A DNA stretch of 64,000 nucleotides from Phoronis australis (Eukaryota; Phoronida; Phoronidae). The translations under genes were made by a program, and so were the position numbers. A model generated the notes under the pieces. It ran no database searches, had not been told where the DNA came from, and saw only the letters and a list, made by a program, of their open reading frames with translations. The DNA is taken from NCBI GenBank assembly GCA_002633005.1, contig NMRA01000901.1:1-64000 (forward strand), read 5' to 3'. This document shows, piece by piece, positions 35,025-45,439 of this stretch; the first letter of the stretch is position 1, and each line of letters starts with the position of its first letter.

Positions 35025-35875
35025 AGTCATGTGTCAGTCGCTTGTTTGCTTCGCTGAAGGAAGACATTGCCTTGTACTTTTATGTACATGGCTTCCTTGA
35101 TCTTTATCTTGGTGCAACCTGTTTCACTGTCAACTATTCGGATGTTTTTTTTTCCACTGGATGTCGTGTTGTTTCGACCACATATGTTCTACTACTCCAG
35201 ACGAGGTATTACACTCTCTACAACAACTCTTATATTCAGCAATTCTCGTCTACAGTGGTCTTAGTCTTTCATCGATATATCATTTACCACATTCACATGG
35301 GATTTCATAGGAGACATTTTTCTTATTTCCCAATTCAGTTTTTGGTTTCACTTTTGTCAGTCGCCGACCCAGTGTGCCTGAGCTGCGGTATACTGATCCT
35401 TCTACAGTTTTCAGGAGGGATATCACATGGCATACTCCAGAGAATCTACCCAAGCAACAGAAAAGCCCCTCACATGTACGGTAAACCTAAGATACACAAA
35501 CCTGATATGCCAATGAGACCAAATATAAGCAACATTGGTTCGCCTTGCCACCAACAAGCTAGAATCCTCAACAGCAAGATATCCCCACTAGTTGTACATG
35601 AAATCCCATGTAAATGTGCTGGCTCATATATTGGTGAAACATTAAGACCACGGGAGAAGAGAATTGCTGAACATAAGAGGTGTTGTAGAGAGGGTAATAC
35701 CTGATCAGGAGTAGCAGGAGACATGTGGTCGAAACAACACAATATCCATTGGAATAACAACCGAATACTTGAAAGTGAAACACGTTGGACCAACATAAAG
35801 ATCAAGTAAGCCATGCACATTAATGTACAAGGCAGGTTCTTCAGTCAGGCAAACAAACAAACGAGTGACACCTGG
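35025..35875 (+). mobile_element. Rearranged Penelope-like element with inverted arms
   Basis: On the plus strand a reverse-transcriptase fragment typical of Penelope-like elements (MYGKPKIHKPDMPMRPNIS, near 35475-35530) runs almost directly into a GIY-YIG endonuclease fragment (CKCAGSYIGETLRPREKRIA, near 35610-35670). Most of the element between these two parts is deleted. The GIY-YIG end and its 3' flank (35597-35875) are repeated in inverted orientation at 35025-35309. The whole is therefore a hairpin-like structure with arms of about 280 nt and a 290-nt spacer. The long open frame 35042-35704 runs through both arms by chance. Confidence 0.8.
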
Positions 35876-35927
35876 CTCAGTCTACTTAGGAAAGTTTAAG
35901 TACAGTAAAATTTCCTCTAAATAAATG

Positions 35928-36152
35928 AATGACACCGTGGTATAGTGTTTAAGGTGCTGGACTCGAATTATCTGTAGTTTCAGAAGACGTGGGTTCAAAT
36001 CCTGCCTCGGACAATAAATCACACCATGAGTATACCAATTACTGTATCCGTGCTCGTCCTTCTAAGAACGCGGGATCACCTGACGATGGGCGGAGAATAG
36101 ACCAACCGAAACGTCGTGACAGTGTAAAAAGACCAAGAGATTTTAATAATAA
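35928..36152 (+). mobile_element. tRNA-derived SINE, copy 2
   Basis: About 225 nt. tRNA-like head with A-box region CCGTGGTATAGTGTTTAAGG, GCTGGACTCGAATTATCTG, a long variable arm and a B box GTGGGTTCAAATCC. The body has GGCGGAGAATAGACCAACCG and AAACGTCGTGACAGTG, and the tail is GATTTTAATAATAA. The arrangement fits derivation from tRNA-Ser or tRNA-Leu. It lies just 3' of the Penelope-like element and 180 nt before a coding exon. Confidence 0.85.
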
Positions 36153-36332
36153 TTGTAATACACCACCACCTCAGAGCGGTTTTAGAAAGTCAGCTACTTT
36201 AAATATATTTTTCTGGATGCTATGACTTGTCGGTAATTTCCTACAGTGTACTTGGACACTACCTTTATATTTTAGTCCAGGAGCGTGTTAAATGTATCCG
36301 AATGTCTATTTGGTGGCTACCGTACATTCCAG

Positions 36333-36596
36333 AAACATTGTATCGTCTTGACACGCTTTCATCAATGGGCTCCCCAATCATCCGTGTCTACGGAGGTAGT
36401 AACGTTGACTTTTCCACTGACGTCATATCAGCCAGCGTGTATGACACTACAGTCATAGCATCACCGGCACCAACAGAAGTACACTCCAGCAATACCGTGG
36501 GATATAAAGAGTACCTTATACATACTGGAGTTAATGTCTTCACGACTACTGGAAACAAGATGAATTTATATTCCAGAATTGTGAATATTAATTACG
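36333..36596 (+). CDS. Cysteine-free module of unknown type, Tie-like gene exon
   Basis: Internal exon of 264 nt (88 codons), phase 1-1, after the acceptor CGTACATTCCAG and before a GTAACT donor. It encodes a module starting ETLYRLDTLSSMGS, with IRVYGGSNVD, SASVYDTT, TEVHSSNTVGYKEYL and a C-terminal TGVNVFTTTGNK, SRIVNINYG. It has no cysteines and no domain I recognise. It splices in frame to the FTP exon at 37243 through a GGC codon. The paralogue at 3093-3362 (minus) has the same phases and most residues. An alternative upstream acceptor (TTATATTTTAG at about 36275) would add about 20 codons in the same phase, but in the paralogue the corresponding frame has a stop. Confidence 0.72.
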
Positions 36597-37242
36597 GTAA
36601 CTGCTTGCGGTGAACAAAACATGTATTCCGAGTAAGCACTTGCTGATTATGAGAAATACAACGTACAAATCCGTTCGCCGGATGCCTTCCGCCATCTAGA
36701 GTTGGTGCAACTGACGTGAAAATGTGACGGCGTTGTAAAATTATTCAGTATACGCATGAATTAAATTACCACCCTCCATTAAGGAAATGTGGTGATGTTG
36801 AAAATACTGATTAGCATCCTCTCATGTTGGCATCCAAATTTACACAAGTTGCATTTTTTTCAGTCTTTTGGTATGATCCAATTTCCACCATAATCCAGTG
36901 TTCCATGTATTTTTCTGAAACCTCAGACTTGCACCTTCTCAGGTAATCTGGAAGAAGTGGCTAAAGTGGTTGAAGTCACTTAGCCTTTGTGAAGAACCCG
37001 AAGTTCTTAAACAATTCAGATGCACGTGTCATTTTGAGGTTAAAAACATGTCTAGTTCAGGAGGCATCTGTGTCCAAATTTACTCTTCCGTTAAAGTAGA
37101 CATTTTACTATGATTCTTGGCACCATTTGTTTTAAATTATCGCTGACCGTGCATGTAACAGCACTGAATGGTTATTACCTTAAACATTTACAAGGTCATA
37201 TCGTTTTAGTTTACGTGGATTTAATGTTGTCATTTCGTTTAG
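36597..37242 (+). other. Intron
   Basis: Lies between the module exon (donor GTAACT) and the FTP first-half exon (acceptor CATTTCGTTTAG). No repeat or other gene was seen in it. Confidence 0.7.
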
Positions 37243-37482
37243 GCAATGTTCCACTCCTTAGTGCTGAACAGTCGTCAACACTGAGGCTTATTTCTCCGTC
37301 GTTAAACTTGACAGCCGACGCTGGGAAGGCCATTGACGGCAACCCTTCCACAGACTTCATGAGAGGACGATCGTGTTCTCACACTTTAAAGAGAAGCTCC
37401 TTGCAGAATCCATGGTGGAGAGTTGAGTTGGATGGAATATACAGTGTCCATGGGATAGAAGTGACAAGCAGAAACGGTTCAC
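37243..37482 (+). CDS. FTP (fucolectin/F5-8C-like) domain, first half, Tie-like gene exon
   Basis: Internal exon of 240 nt, phase 1-1, with acceptor TTTCGTTTAG and donor GTGAGT. It encodes the N-terminal half of a fucolectin-type domain: SPSLNLTADAGKAIDG, STDFMRGRSCSHT, SLQNPWWRVELDG and IYSVHGIEVTSRNGS. Family knowledge gives an extracellular, fucose- and calcium-binding role; binding here is not proven. The second half lies at 56605-56850. Direct splicing recreates an arginine codon (C+GT) and the expected sequence RNGSRLTESLRDFQV, without gap or stop. The intron between the halves is 19 kb and holds the kringle exon and a LINE. Confidence 0.87.
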
Positions 37483-38940
37483 GTGAGTGTATTTCAATTT
37501 GGAGTCCACTGAAATATACATTTAATTCAAGGATTTCATTAACGTGCTTGTGTTGTTTTTGTCAAATTAAGGCCAGTTGCCTCAGGTACATGTAAATATC
37601 TAGTGACATTCCGGCAAAATTAGAGACGTGGGCTGCAATTCGTAAAAACAAGAATTTATCGAATAAAACCTGTTGTGTGAAATTCATCATTGAGGGCTGA
37701 ATCAGGTTCTGGATCAGGCGCCATGATCTAACTTGTTTACTAGTAATCGAACTTGAAATTTTTGTTTGCATATTTCATTCTACTTTGGTGTAGACTCAAG
37801 GTAAGGGTCTGAAATGTATGCAAGAGTATGTCATCATTAACGTGTAGGACTGTGTTATCCTATTTTACACGATGTGACCCCAGTGTTAAGGCTACGAGTT
37901 GAGTCTTCGTGGACTCGAAATATCGATTTTTGTCTTGAGTTCGTACTTTAGTCCAGAGGCATTATCCAGAAGAGAGCACTGTATAAAGTTCTAGAAGTAT
38001 TTTTAGTAAAAGTTGGAACCAGATTTTTAAACAAATTCCGTGTATGGAAAATTCAACTACATGTAGTCGTTTTCAAGCCGAATTTAGCGTTTTGAACCTC
38101 TAGTTAGCATAAACAAAATTGCGGCCAAATTGTGAATTTCAGGTGCGTCCATACAGTAGAAATCACGAAATGTCTTACCTGAACACATCATATAAATAAT
38201 TTTTGAGCAATACATAACATATGGAAACTAAAAAAATTAAAACTCCAAAAACTGATTATGCCAATTAGGTACCGCTTTTACCATTCCCAACAATTTTCCC
38301 CAAAACTTTGTCTTCTAGCAGTCTAATTTGAAAAATGAGGTGTGATCACTTATGTCTGCATGGTCAAAAATTATGATAAAGACACGTTTGGACCGATTTA
38401 TCTCATATTTACAGAATGCGGAAAACTAAGTCGTTGGTCTCAAATGCTCATTTAGCACGGTGTCTCTATTTTCACTTAATATAAGGACAAATGTTCATAC
38501 TATTCTGTATTCTTCCATTTATAAAAGTCAAAAATAGTTATTGATAATTAAGACACAGTCCGTTTTCATTAGATTGTCAGTTGTATAAATTGTTTTCAGG
38601 CCAGCGTAACACAATTTTAGATTTCACGTTTTGGTACTTTTTACACGCATGAAGCAAATCGAACTGTTTTCTTGCAAGGAGTCTGGTCGTGAGTGTGCTG
38701 CTGGCATGTGGATTAAAAAAGGTGCATCTTAATCCAAATTCCATACATCTGCATAGTCTACCGTTTCATTGTTTCTGGAATGTGCGCTATACCATCTCTA
38801 GGCAGCTGCCTGGAATAGGACTTTATGTCATCACTATGGTCTGTAGTCATGTGTCAGTGTGTGTCCATCCCACATCAGAGGGTGCTAGGTACTCAGATAT
38901 CCATGGACAATGAGCATTTCGCTATACCTTGACTTGATAG
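37483..38940 (+). other. Start of the 19-kb FTP intron
   Basis: Unassigned intronic sequence. The last part (about 38690-38930) may hold a further piece, on the minus strand, of the broken gene whose main part lies at 41750-42535 on the other side of the LINE, but similarity there is weak. Confidence 0.45.
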
Positions 38941-38947
38941 TGCACTT

Positions 38948-41735
38948 TTTTATGTATTTATTATCCTTTACAAACAATTACAAAAAAAAACAAACAAATA
39001 AGTACACCATTCATTCACGCATGCACACCTCAGGAAGACCATTCTCATATCTCGTTTAAAGTAAATATCTTCTACATGAACTTAACATGAACAATAAATT
39101 TTTCCCATTTTGCAGAGAAGCTGTCATGTACAAAGTTGTTATGTGCATTTAATTTTTCAGCATTATAGTATTCATAAGTTTTTGTAACGAACTTGAGAAA
39201 ATTAGGTATATTTTTGTGACATCTCTCTTTGTAAATGTACTGTTTAGCTAGTGGAAGTAAAATGTTAAATAGGAAATCTTGCGTCTTGTACAGTCCAAGA
39301 ATAACAATATCGTAAGACAGACAGTTGGGAAACTGAATGCCACACTTTTGAAGTAGCTTTTCGAATTCCTTCCAGAAATCTTGTACAAAGCTACATTCCC
39401 AAAAAAGGTGTGACAGCGTCTCTGGAGCTTTATTACAAAAGGAACATAGATCAGAATCCCTAACACATATTTTGACTAAAAAGGTATTTGTTGCAATAAT
39501 TCTATGTAGTATTCTAAATTGGAACCATCTAATATGGGGATCCTTTGTAATTTTGTAAGGTAAAGCATATATTTTCTTCCAATCTAAACTATCTCCTAGC
39601 TCTATTTCCCATTTAGACTCTGACTTAGGTTTCTTAACGTTATTAAAGACTGAACAGATATGTCTACAACCCTTCAAATCTTTCCGTAAGTGAGTAATTG
39701 CTAAAGGCATGCAAGGAGAGTAGACATTAACACTTTTAAATTTACTTTGAAATAGACTTTTTTGAAACCTTTTTAGAACAGAAACAACACCATTATATTC
39801 TACAAAGTTGGTTTTCACGTCGAACCTATTTTTCATATTGTTTAGACTAACAAGATCACCATCAGAGGTATACATATCTCTAATAAATCTCAAGCCTTTT
39901 ACAAACCAAGGCTTATAAAAAACACCTGTGCCTCCGATCGCCAAGTTACTATTAAACCACAAAGGTTGGTTCAAAAAGTCCTCTTTACTTGCAACAATTA
40001 TTTTCTTGTAGAAAGATAACATACTTTCAAATACGTCGCGCCAGTAGGAATTACCAATTAGAGTTAACTTCGACTTAATAAAGTCATCTCCAAATGAAGC
40101 AAAATTCTTTAAGAACGGGTAGAGTGCGTACAGTAATTCACCACTTTTAGACGCAGGGCTTTCCAGATATCTACGGGCCATAGCGAGTTTTAAAGCTTTG
40201 CTGAAAGTATGCATATTAACCATTTGAATTCCCCCTCGATCAAGTCCTAAACAGGCCGTAGTTCGTTTAATTTTATCATTACGGGCCTGCCATACAAATC
40301 TAAAAAATGTCGTATTCAATTCACCCAAGACTTTCACTGATGGATTTGGTAAACTTGACAACAAAAAATTAAGTTTAGAAATAGCTAATGTTTTAATTAC
40401 CGTTACTCTACCAAACGGCGTTAAATTTCGTCGACTCCAACTTTTTAGTAAAGACTTGATCTCAGTTATTCTTGCAGTGAAGTTCTTATGCGTCATACTA
40501 TCCAATTGAGTGTCGAAATCCACCCCCAAAAATCTAAAAGATTTTTTTGTCCAAGACAAAATTTCTTTTGTAGGAATCACGTCATCACTACCAGTTTTAC
40601 TTCCAAACCATATGGCTTTTGTTTTATCCACATTCACTTGGAGACCGGAGACACTAGCAAACAAATGTAGTACATTCAGTGTGGTAGTCAATGACAAATT
40701 CGACCCATCCAACGTAATTGATGTGTCGTCCGCATATTGCGAAATCAAATATTCCTTATTCCCAGCAACTACACCAGCAATATTTTTATTATTCTTGATT
40801 AAATACGCCAAAATCTCCGCGCACAATATAAAAATGTAGGGAGACAATGGGTCACCTTGTCTGCAGCCACGTGAAATATTGAACCAAGAAGATGGGTGAC
40901 CATTTACGACAACACAGGACTTAATATTACTGTAAAAGACTTTCACCCACCTTCTGATCGACCAACCAAAATTAAGGAACGATAAAGTTTTTTGAATAAA
41001 ATTCCACGACAATGAATCAAATGCTTTCTCAAAATCAATCAGTAAAAGCAATCCAGGTTTGTTAGCTGCCTGGGCATAAAACATTAAATCATATAGCACT
41101 CGGATATTTTCGTTCATATTTCTTCCAGAAACGAAACCTGTCTGGTCCTTACTGATTACTTTTCCCAAAACGGATTTTAACCGTTCAGCTACTGCCGAAG
41201 AAGCCAATTTATATGTCACATTGAGCAAGGATATGGGTCTCCAGTTTTTCAAATAATGTTTACTTTTATCTGCTCCCTTAGGGATGCAGGTGATCACTCC
41301 CTCTTTCTGTGTTGAGGATAACTGGCCAACAGCAAAACCTGTATTAAGTGAGCGAACAACGAAATGTCCAATGTCAGCCCAAAAAAATTTCAAAAATTCC
41401 ACTGAAAAACCATCAGAGCCTGGGCTTTTGTTGTTTTTCATTTTTTTCAAGCATTGTGTGACTTCTTCATATGTAAGAAGACCTTCTAATTTTTCTTTTT
41501 CTGTCTCATTCAGCTTGGAGACACAAACATTATCAAGAAGAGTTTTTAAAGAAGTATTGTTAGTATGTCTATATTTGTATAGATTTTCATAAAAAGTTTT
41601 GGTTTCCTGAATAACCTCTTCTTCACTATTGGTTTTAGTATTGTCAGATTTCCACAAAAAAGGCATAAACTTACTTGTGTAATGCCTATTTTCCAAGTGA
41701 AGAAAATATTTGGAAGGCACTTTGATCAGATTGTT
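38948..41735 (-). mobile_element. L1/Tx1-type LINE, 5'-truncated, young
   Basis: A single minus-strand insertion in the FTP intron of the Tie-like gene, antisense to it. The 5' end is truncated inside the region between endonuclease and reverse transcriptase, so the endonuclease domain and ORF1 are missing. The 3' end has a short untranslated region and finishes in an A-rich tail with AATAAATACATAAAAAA (plus coordinates about 38948-38965). The reading frame is unbroken, so insertion is recent compared with the remnant at 4593-6450. The 5' junction lies next to the broken gene at 41750-42535. Confidence 0.88.
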
Positions 41736-41747
41736 AAAAGGCATCAT
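39072..41747 (-). CDS. LINE ORF2 part: reverse transcriptase plus zf-RVT
   Basis: An 891-codon open frame without internal stops; roughly the first ten codons probably come from flanking DNA. Domains: linker with KYFLHLENRHYTSKF (residues about 13-28), reverse transcriptase from about 160 with NWRPISLLN, QTGFVSGR, IDFEKAFDSLSW (about 234) and the catalytic SQYADDTS (about 337), then a long thumb/connection region and a zf-RVT domain near 740-800 (RWFQFRILHRIIATN, CSFCNKAPETLSHLFWECS). By family knowledge the protein would copy LINE RNA at a nicked target. Without the endonuclease and promoter this copy is not autonomous. Host gene function is unlikely. Confidence 0.9.
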   Translation of the reverse strand: MMPFNNLIKVPSKYFLHLENRHYTSKFMPFLWKSDNTKTNSEEEVIQETKTFYENLYKYRHTNNTSLKTLLDNVCVSKLNETEKEKLEGLLTYEEVTQCLKKMKNNKSPGSDGFSVEFLKFFWADIGHFVVRSLNTGFAVGQLSSTQKEGVITCIPKGADKSKHYLKNWRPISLLNVTYKLASSAVAERLKSVLGKVISKDQTGFVSGRNMNENIRVLYDLMFYAQAANKPGLLLLIDFEKAFDSLSWNFIQKTLSFLNFGWSIRRWVKVFYSNIKSCVVVNGHPSSWFNISRGCRQGDPLSPYIFILCAEILAYLIKNNKNIAGVVAGNKEYLISQYADDTSITLDGSNLSLTTTLNVLHLFASVSGLQVNVDKTKAIWFGSKTGSDDVIPTKEILSWTKKSFRFLGVDFDTQLDSMTHKNFTARITEIKSLLKSWSRRNLTPFGRVTVIKTLAISKLNFLLSSLPNPSVKVLGELNTTFFRFVWQARNDKIKRTTACLGLDRGGIQMVNMHTFSKALKLAMARRYLESPASKSGELLYALYPFLKNFASFGDDFIKSKLTLIGNSYWRDVFESMLSFYKKIIVASKEDFLNQPLWFNSNLAIGGTGVFYKPWFVKGLRFIRDMYTSDGDLVSLNNMKNRFDVKTNFVEYNGVVSVLKRFQKSLFQSKFKSVNVYSPCMPLAITHLRKDLKGCRHICSVFNNVKKPKSESKWEIELGDSLDWKKIYALPYKITKDPHIRWFQFRILHRIIATNTFLVKICVRDSDLCSFCNKAPETLSHLFWECSFVQDFWKEFEKLLQKCGIQFPNCLSYDIVILGLYKTQDFLFNILLPLAKQYIYKERCHKNIPNFLKFVTKTYEYYNAEKLNAHNNFVHDSFSAKWEKFIVHVKFM

Positions 41748-41749
41748 GT

Positions 41750-42535
41750 GGTGAGGGAAAGGCTTCTGGTTTCACGTTCTTGGAGAGTAGTTAATGGCTT
41801 GCCACATCTACAAGTTCTGGTCAAGTTGTATAGTCTGCAGACAAATGCTTCTGAAAACGTCATAGTTTCCCTTGTGAGTTCACCAATATCCAGGTTCTTA
41901 AGCAATTTGTGATGCTATTGGTAACGTCTTCCATGATGATCGTTTCGTGTGACTGGCAAAGTACGAGGTGGTGTCACACCCGGTCAGGGCATGAAATGCT
42001 AAAAAAGATGTTGCCAAGTCGCTTCGTAATTTGTTGAAAAGTGCTTCAACAGGGGCATGTGTTGGAGGTGCGATACCAGAAGCAGTAGAACATCAGTGTC
42101 CTTGGAAGATACGACTACTCTATTAAACTGGCTGTGGACAGCACGCTATGCCATTCTTGCATTTCTTTTTCATGTGTGGATTTCAGAGGCCTCTATGAGT
42201 AGTATCCTGTGTTTAGGACCGTTTTCATGAATGAATCCGCCACAAGTCTCCAAGGCTTACGATCATTAATGGGGCAAGAGGGCGTGTCATGAAGTTGAAT
42301 TGTTTCAGGACTGTCGATGTGTTCTGTTAGTGCTTTTGCAAGTAAAAATATATTTGCAGTGCTCAGTGAGCCTTTCGTTTCAGCAAGAGAAAGGGGGACC
42401 GGAAGAAGCTCGTGTTTGAGCGCGGACAGCAAATTCACTGGCCAAGCTGCCTCATAAGCTGCAATAAGACAGCAAAGAAAAGTCCTGTCTGCCTTTAGAA
42501 CTATTTTCTTGTAACCCAGAGCCGCTCCCAGTGCT
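41750..42535 (-). pseudogene. Broken member of a widespread uncharacterised invertebrate gene family
   Basis: On the minus strand, from high to low coordinates, fragments read KADRTFLCCLIAAYEAA, NLLSALKHELLPVPLSLAE, LVADSFMKTVLNTG, then SSKDTDVLLLLVSHL, FHALTGCDTTSYFASHTK and finally LDIGELTRETMTFSEAFVC. The order and phrases (ALKHEL.PVP.SLA, DTDV.LL, FH.LTGCDTT) match large uncharacterised proteins repeatedly predicted in coral, mollusc and echinoderm genomes, possibly of mobile origin; this is from memory of the family, not a search. Stops and at least two frameshifts show it is dead. The LINE inserted at or beside its 3' part. Confidence 0.6.
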
Positions 42536-42539
42536 GATC

Positions 42540-45015
42540 GAATCTCAAAAACTTGGAGAGACGATCAGTTAAACGCGACCTTACGGGTTTATGAATAACA
42601 AGTACATGTACTTCTGCTTCAAAACTAAACGATGTCCATAATGTCGAAATAAATGTAAAAAAATATCCCTTTAAACAACAGAACCGGGGGCTACCGCTAC
42701 ACTACTGCACAGATCCAGCAGGTGCCGAGACAAAGACGGCCAGACGACTGAAACTCCGGAGTCAAAATCAGATAGGCTTACACTACATGCGTAACCACCA
42801 AACTGAAACGTGTGCATCTTAGGAGAAATATATTTGTGTTTAACCTTCGATCAATCAAGCAACAATGACATGTTCAGATGCTCGTATGCCGGCTCACACA
42901 CTATAGTTAACATCTTTTGACATCACTAGTCAAGTTAGGAGTTGGCCAAAATGACGGATATTGTTCTCGAACTGCATAACGGCTGTCAGGATTAATCACG
43001 CCACATCAACAATATTTAACCATTCGTTTCGCACAATTACTTGAGCTATAGACTAAAATACATTCTACACGGCAGCGTGTTGTCTGATAAAATGGCGATT
43101 TGGAAACGCAAACGAAGCTGTTTCAAGAATGCTACATTGTGATTGGTCAGTTAAGTCGTCAGTCATAATCCTGGCGATCAGTCAATTTTGTGAAATCTAT
43201 GGATCGCAGGTCTGGCGTTTTACTGTAGGTCTTGCGATTTATAGTACACTGTTGGTCAGTATGATTAGATGGCCCATGTGTATTCACTCATCTACAAATC
43301 ATTAAGTTGTCTGTGATGTTAGCACTGTCTAAGAATGCGTTTAAACGCACCAGCTCCGCTCGCGAATAAGTTTTGCAAACTGGGAGAATCCTCGAATTCA
43401 ATGGTTACATGAATTGCGCCGGTAATAGTGCAGGCATCCGTACATACGTTGCGTAAAGCCAGTCACCCAGCTATCCTCATATTTCAGCTAGGAACTACTG
43501 TGTGGTAATCTTGCATAGATTTCTGCTTTTTATCTCGTTGAAAAACTTTTACCCGCACCACTATATACATGTAGAGCTAACAACCTTCGAGGCTCCATGC
43601 AAAATCTGAGAGTCAATCGACACTCACCTTGCACGTAGAAAATGCCAAAACAATTTGGCAGCAAAGATACAAGTCGTAAGAAATTGCTTCGGTACTTCGG
43701 GAATGAATTAAATGTGAGACGTCTCGTAGAAAGTTCTGGAAATGACTTCCATCGGCAAGGGTTTGATTTTGGATTACTGATACATGTATATATTCTTTAC
43801 CTGTACTTGTTGCGTCACGATGTACACGTGTATACTGGTCTGCAAGGTGTTTTGAGAGTACTCAGGTACATTGGCATGTTCTACCAAAACAAGTTCAGTC
43901 ACGCGGGTCAGTTACCGGGAGGACCGCTGTTTCAATTCAGGAGGAGATACCGGCAGTTAGTTCAAGTACTGACGTGCAGTACTTCTCATAAAACACGGTC
44001 GTTATATGATTCAGGAAGTGGCCAAACGGGTTGCAGTTACATGAATCACGCATTTCAGTAAAATTCAACGAAAAAAGAAAAATACAAGGAAATTAATACA
44101 ACGGTATTAATGACATGATCAAATTTTGTTTGATGTAAACGTTCAAGCTGAGCAATGAAACACGCTTTTAGAGTTTCATTTCGTTGTTGTCTCATGCAAC
44201 AAGAGCATAATACATAAAAAGACATAAAAGTCCTTTATTTGATTGTCCCTCGTGCAAAAAGTGAAGCATTTTAAAATCAATTCAGCATTTTTGAGAATAG
44301 TGCTTAAAGCCTATCATCTACTAGCTTCACTTCAATCCTGTCAGGTCCTTAGCCAGGATAACGCAATGTGTGGTTCAAATTTCTGAAACACTGGAGTGTC
44401 CATTAAAAAAATAAATAGCAAGCGACGCACTAACTTTTCAATGCATTTTGGCAAGCAATTCAAACGCAACCAATACATTTTAATTCTTTCACCCTGGGCT
44501 TTATGTTCTCAAAAAACGCCAGTAAGTAACTCTTTGTTGTTGGGGACATGTTTCAGGACCATTCTGACAATTTGCCTGACCTGTAGTGCATGTAAATGTA
44601 CCTGCTCATACGAACGTGTAAGGTACGTGCCTGGCCGTCCAAAGTCTACGGGACCCGTCAGTGATGGTTTTTATACAGAGTTGGGATTTTTGTGTTCATG
44701 TTCGTTCAGGAGATGTGCTGTTTTTAATTGTTCATCAAAAAGTAAACAACATAGGTTACTTTGTTGGCAAGGTGTTTCTCATTATCCTGTGTCGAGCGCC
44801 AACGGGCTACTTCTATATTTTGGCAATGCCCGCAAAACCGTGTGTGCGATGCTAACGAGAGCATTTCTGTGGGATTACTTGCACGCTATTGTTGTCATCA
44901 CTCATGTATACCCCGCCATCACAGCCTTTATCTGTGTATGCAGTCGGCAATGTCGATATACCGTGACCATTCATAAGGTGCCCGTAATGTGTACAGCTAG
45001 CTACTGGGTGCGTTT
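42540..45015. other. Intronic, unassigned
   Basis: Within the FTP intron. Open frames at 43642-44061 and 44396-45031 (139 and 211 codons, plus) have no recognisable domain, no splice context and an irregular residue mix. I regard them as chance. Confidence 0.5.
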
Positions 45016-45019
45016 GCCC

Positions 45020-45415
45020 GTTATCCGCTAATGACTGCAAAAACACACTGTTTTCAAGCAAGTCCAGACCATGCATGTTGTATTAGGCATTTACTAATTT
45101 GTCAAGGGCTTGACTTCATTGTTGGAAAGAACTTTGTCGTCAATAACGGGATAAAATTTCAGTGAATATACATGTAGTTTCTTTTAATCCCTTAATGTCT
45201 TCAAAAGGTAGTATATTGCAAAAAGTTGAAATTATACACAAATTATGTAACATGTACATGTATGTGTTTCACTGCTATCCGCTCAAGACTACAAAAGCAA
45301 ATTGCAGCAAGTCCAGGCATACATGTATGTTGTACTCGGCATTTACTATTCGTATGGGCAAGGGCGTGAATTCATTGTTGGATGGAACCTTGTCTTCAAT
45401 AACAGGAATACATCT
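45020..45415 (+). repeat. Tandem duplication, two units about 247 nt apart
   Basis: Unit parts 45020-45160 and 45268-45412 share, in order, TATCCGCT, GACT.CAAAA, GCAAGTCCAG, CATG.ATGTTGTA, GGCATTTACTA, CAAGGGC, TTCATTGTTGGA and GTC.TCAATAAC. Similarity is moderate (about 70-75% by eye). Non-coding; lies in the FTP intron before the kringle exon. Confidence 0.65.
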
Positions 45416-45439
45416 CATCTCCTTCAGCCCTGAGTGAAA

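Noticed and set aside
35042-35704. 220-codon plus-strand open frame
   Set aside because: It runs antisense through the left arm of the inverted Penelope-like structure before entering RT and GIY-YIG fragments. It is a chance join, not a gene.
34007-36152. The tRNA-like segments as functional tRNA genes
   Set aside because: Mismatched arms, altered termini and a shared non-tRNA body and tail show that they are SINE heads.
44396-45031. 211-codon plus-strand open frame
   Set aside because: Irregular, cysteine-rich residue mix, overlapping open frames on other frames and strand, no domain and no splice or phase support.
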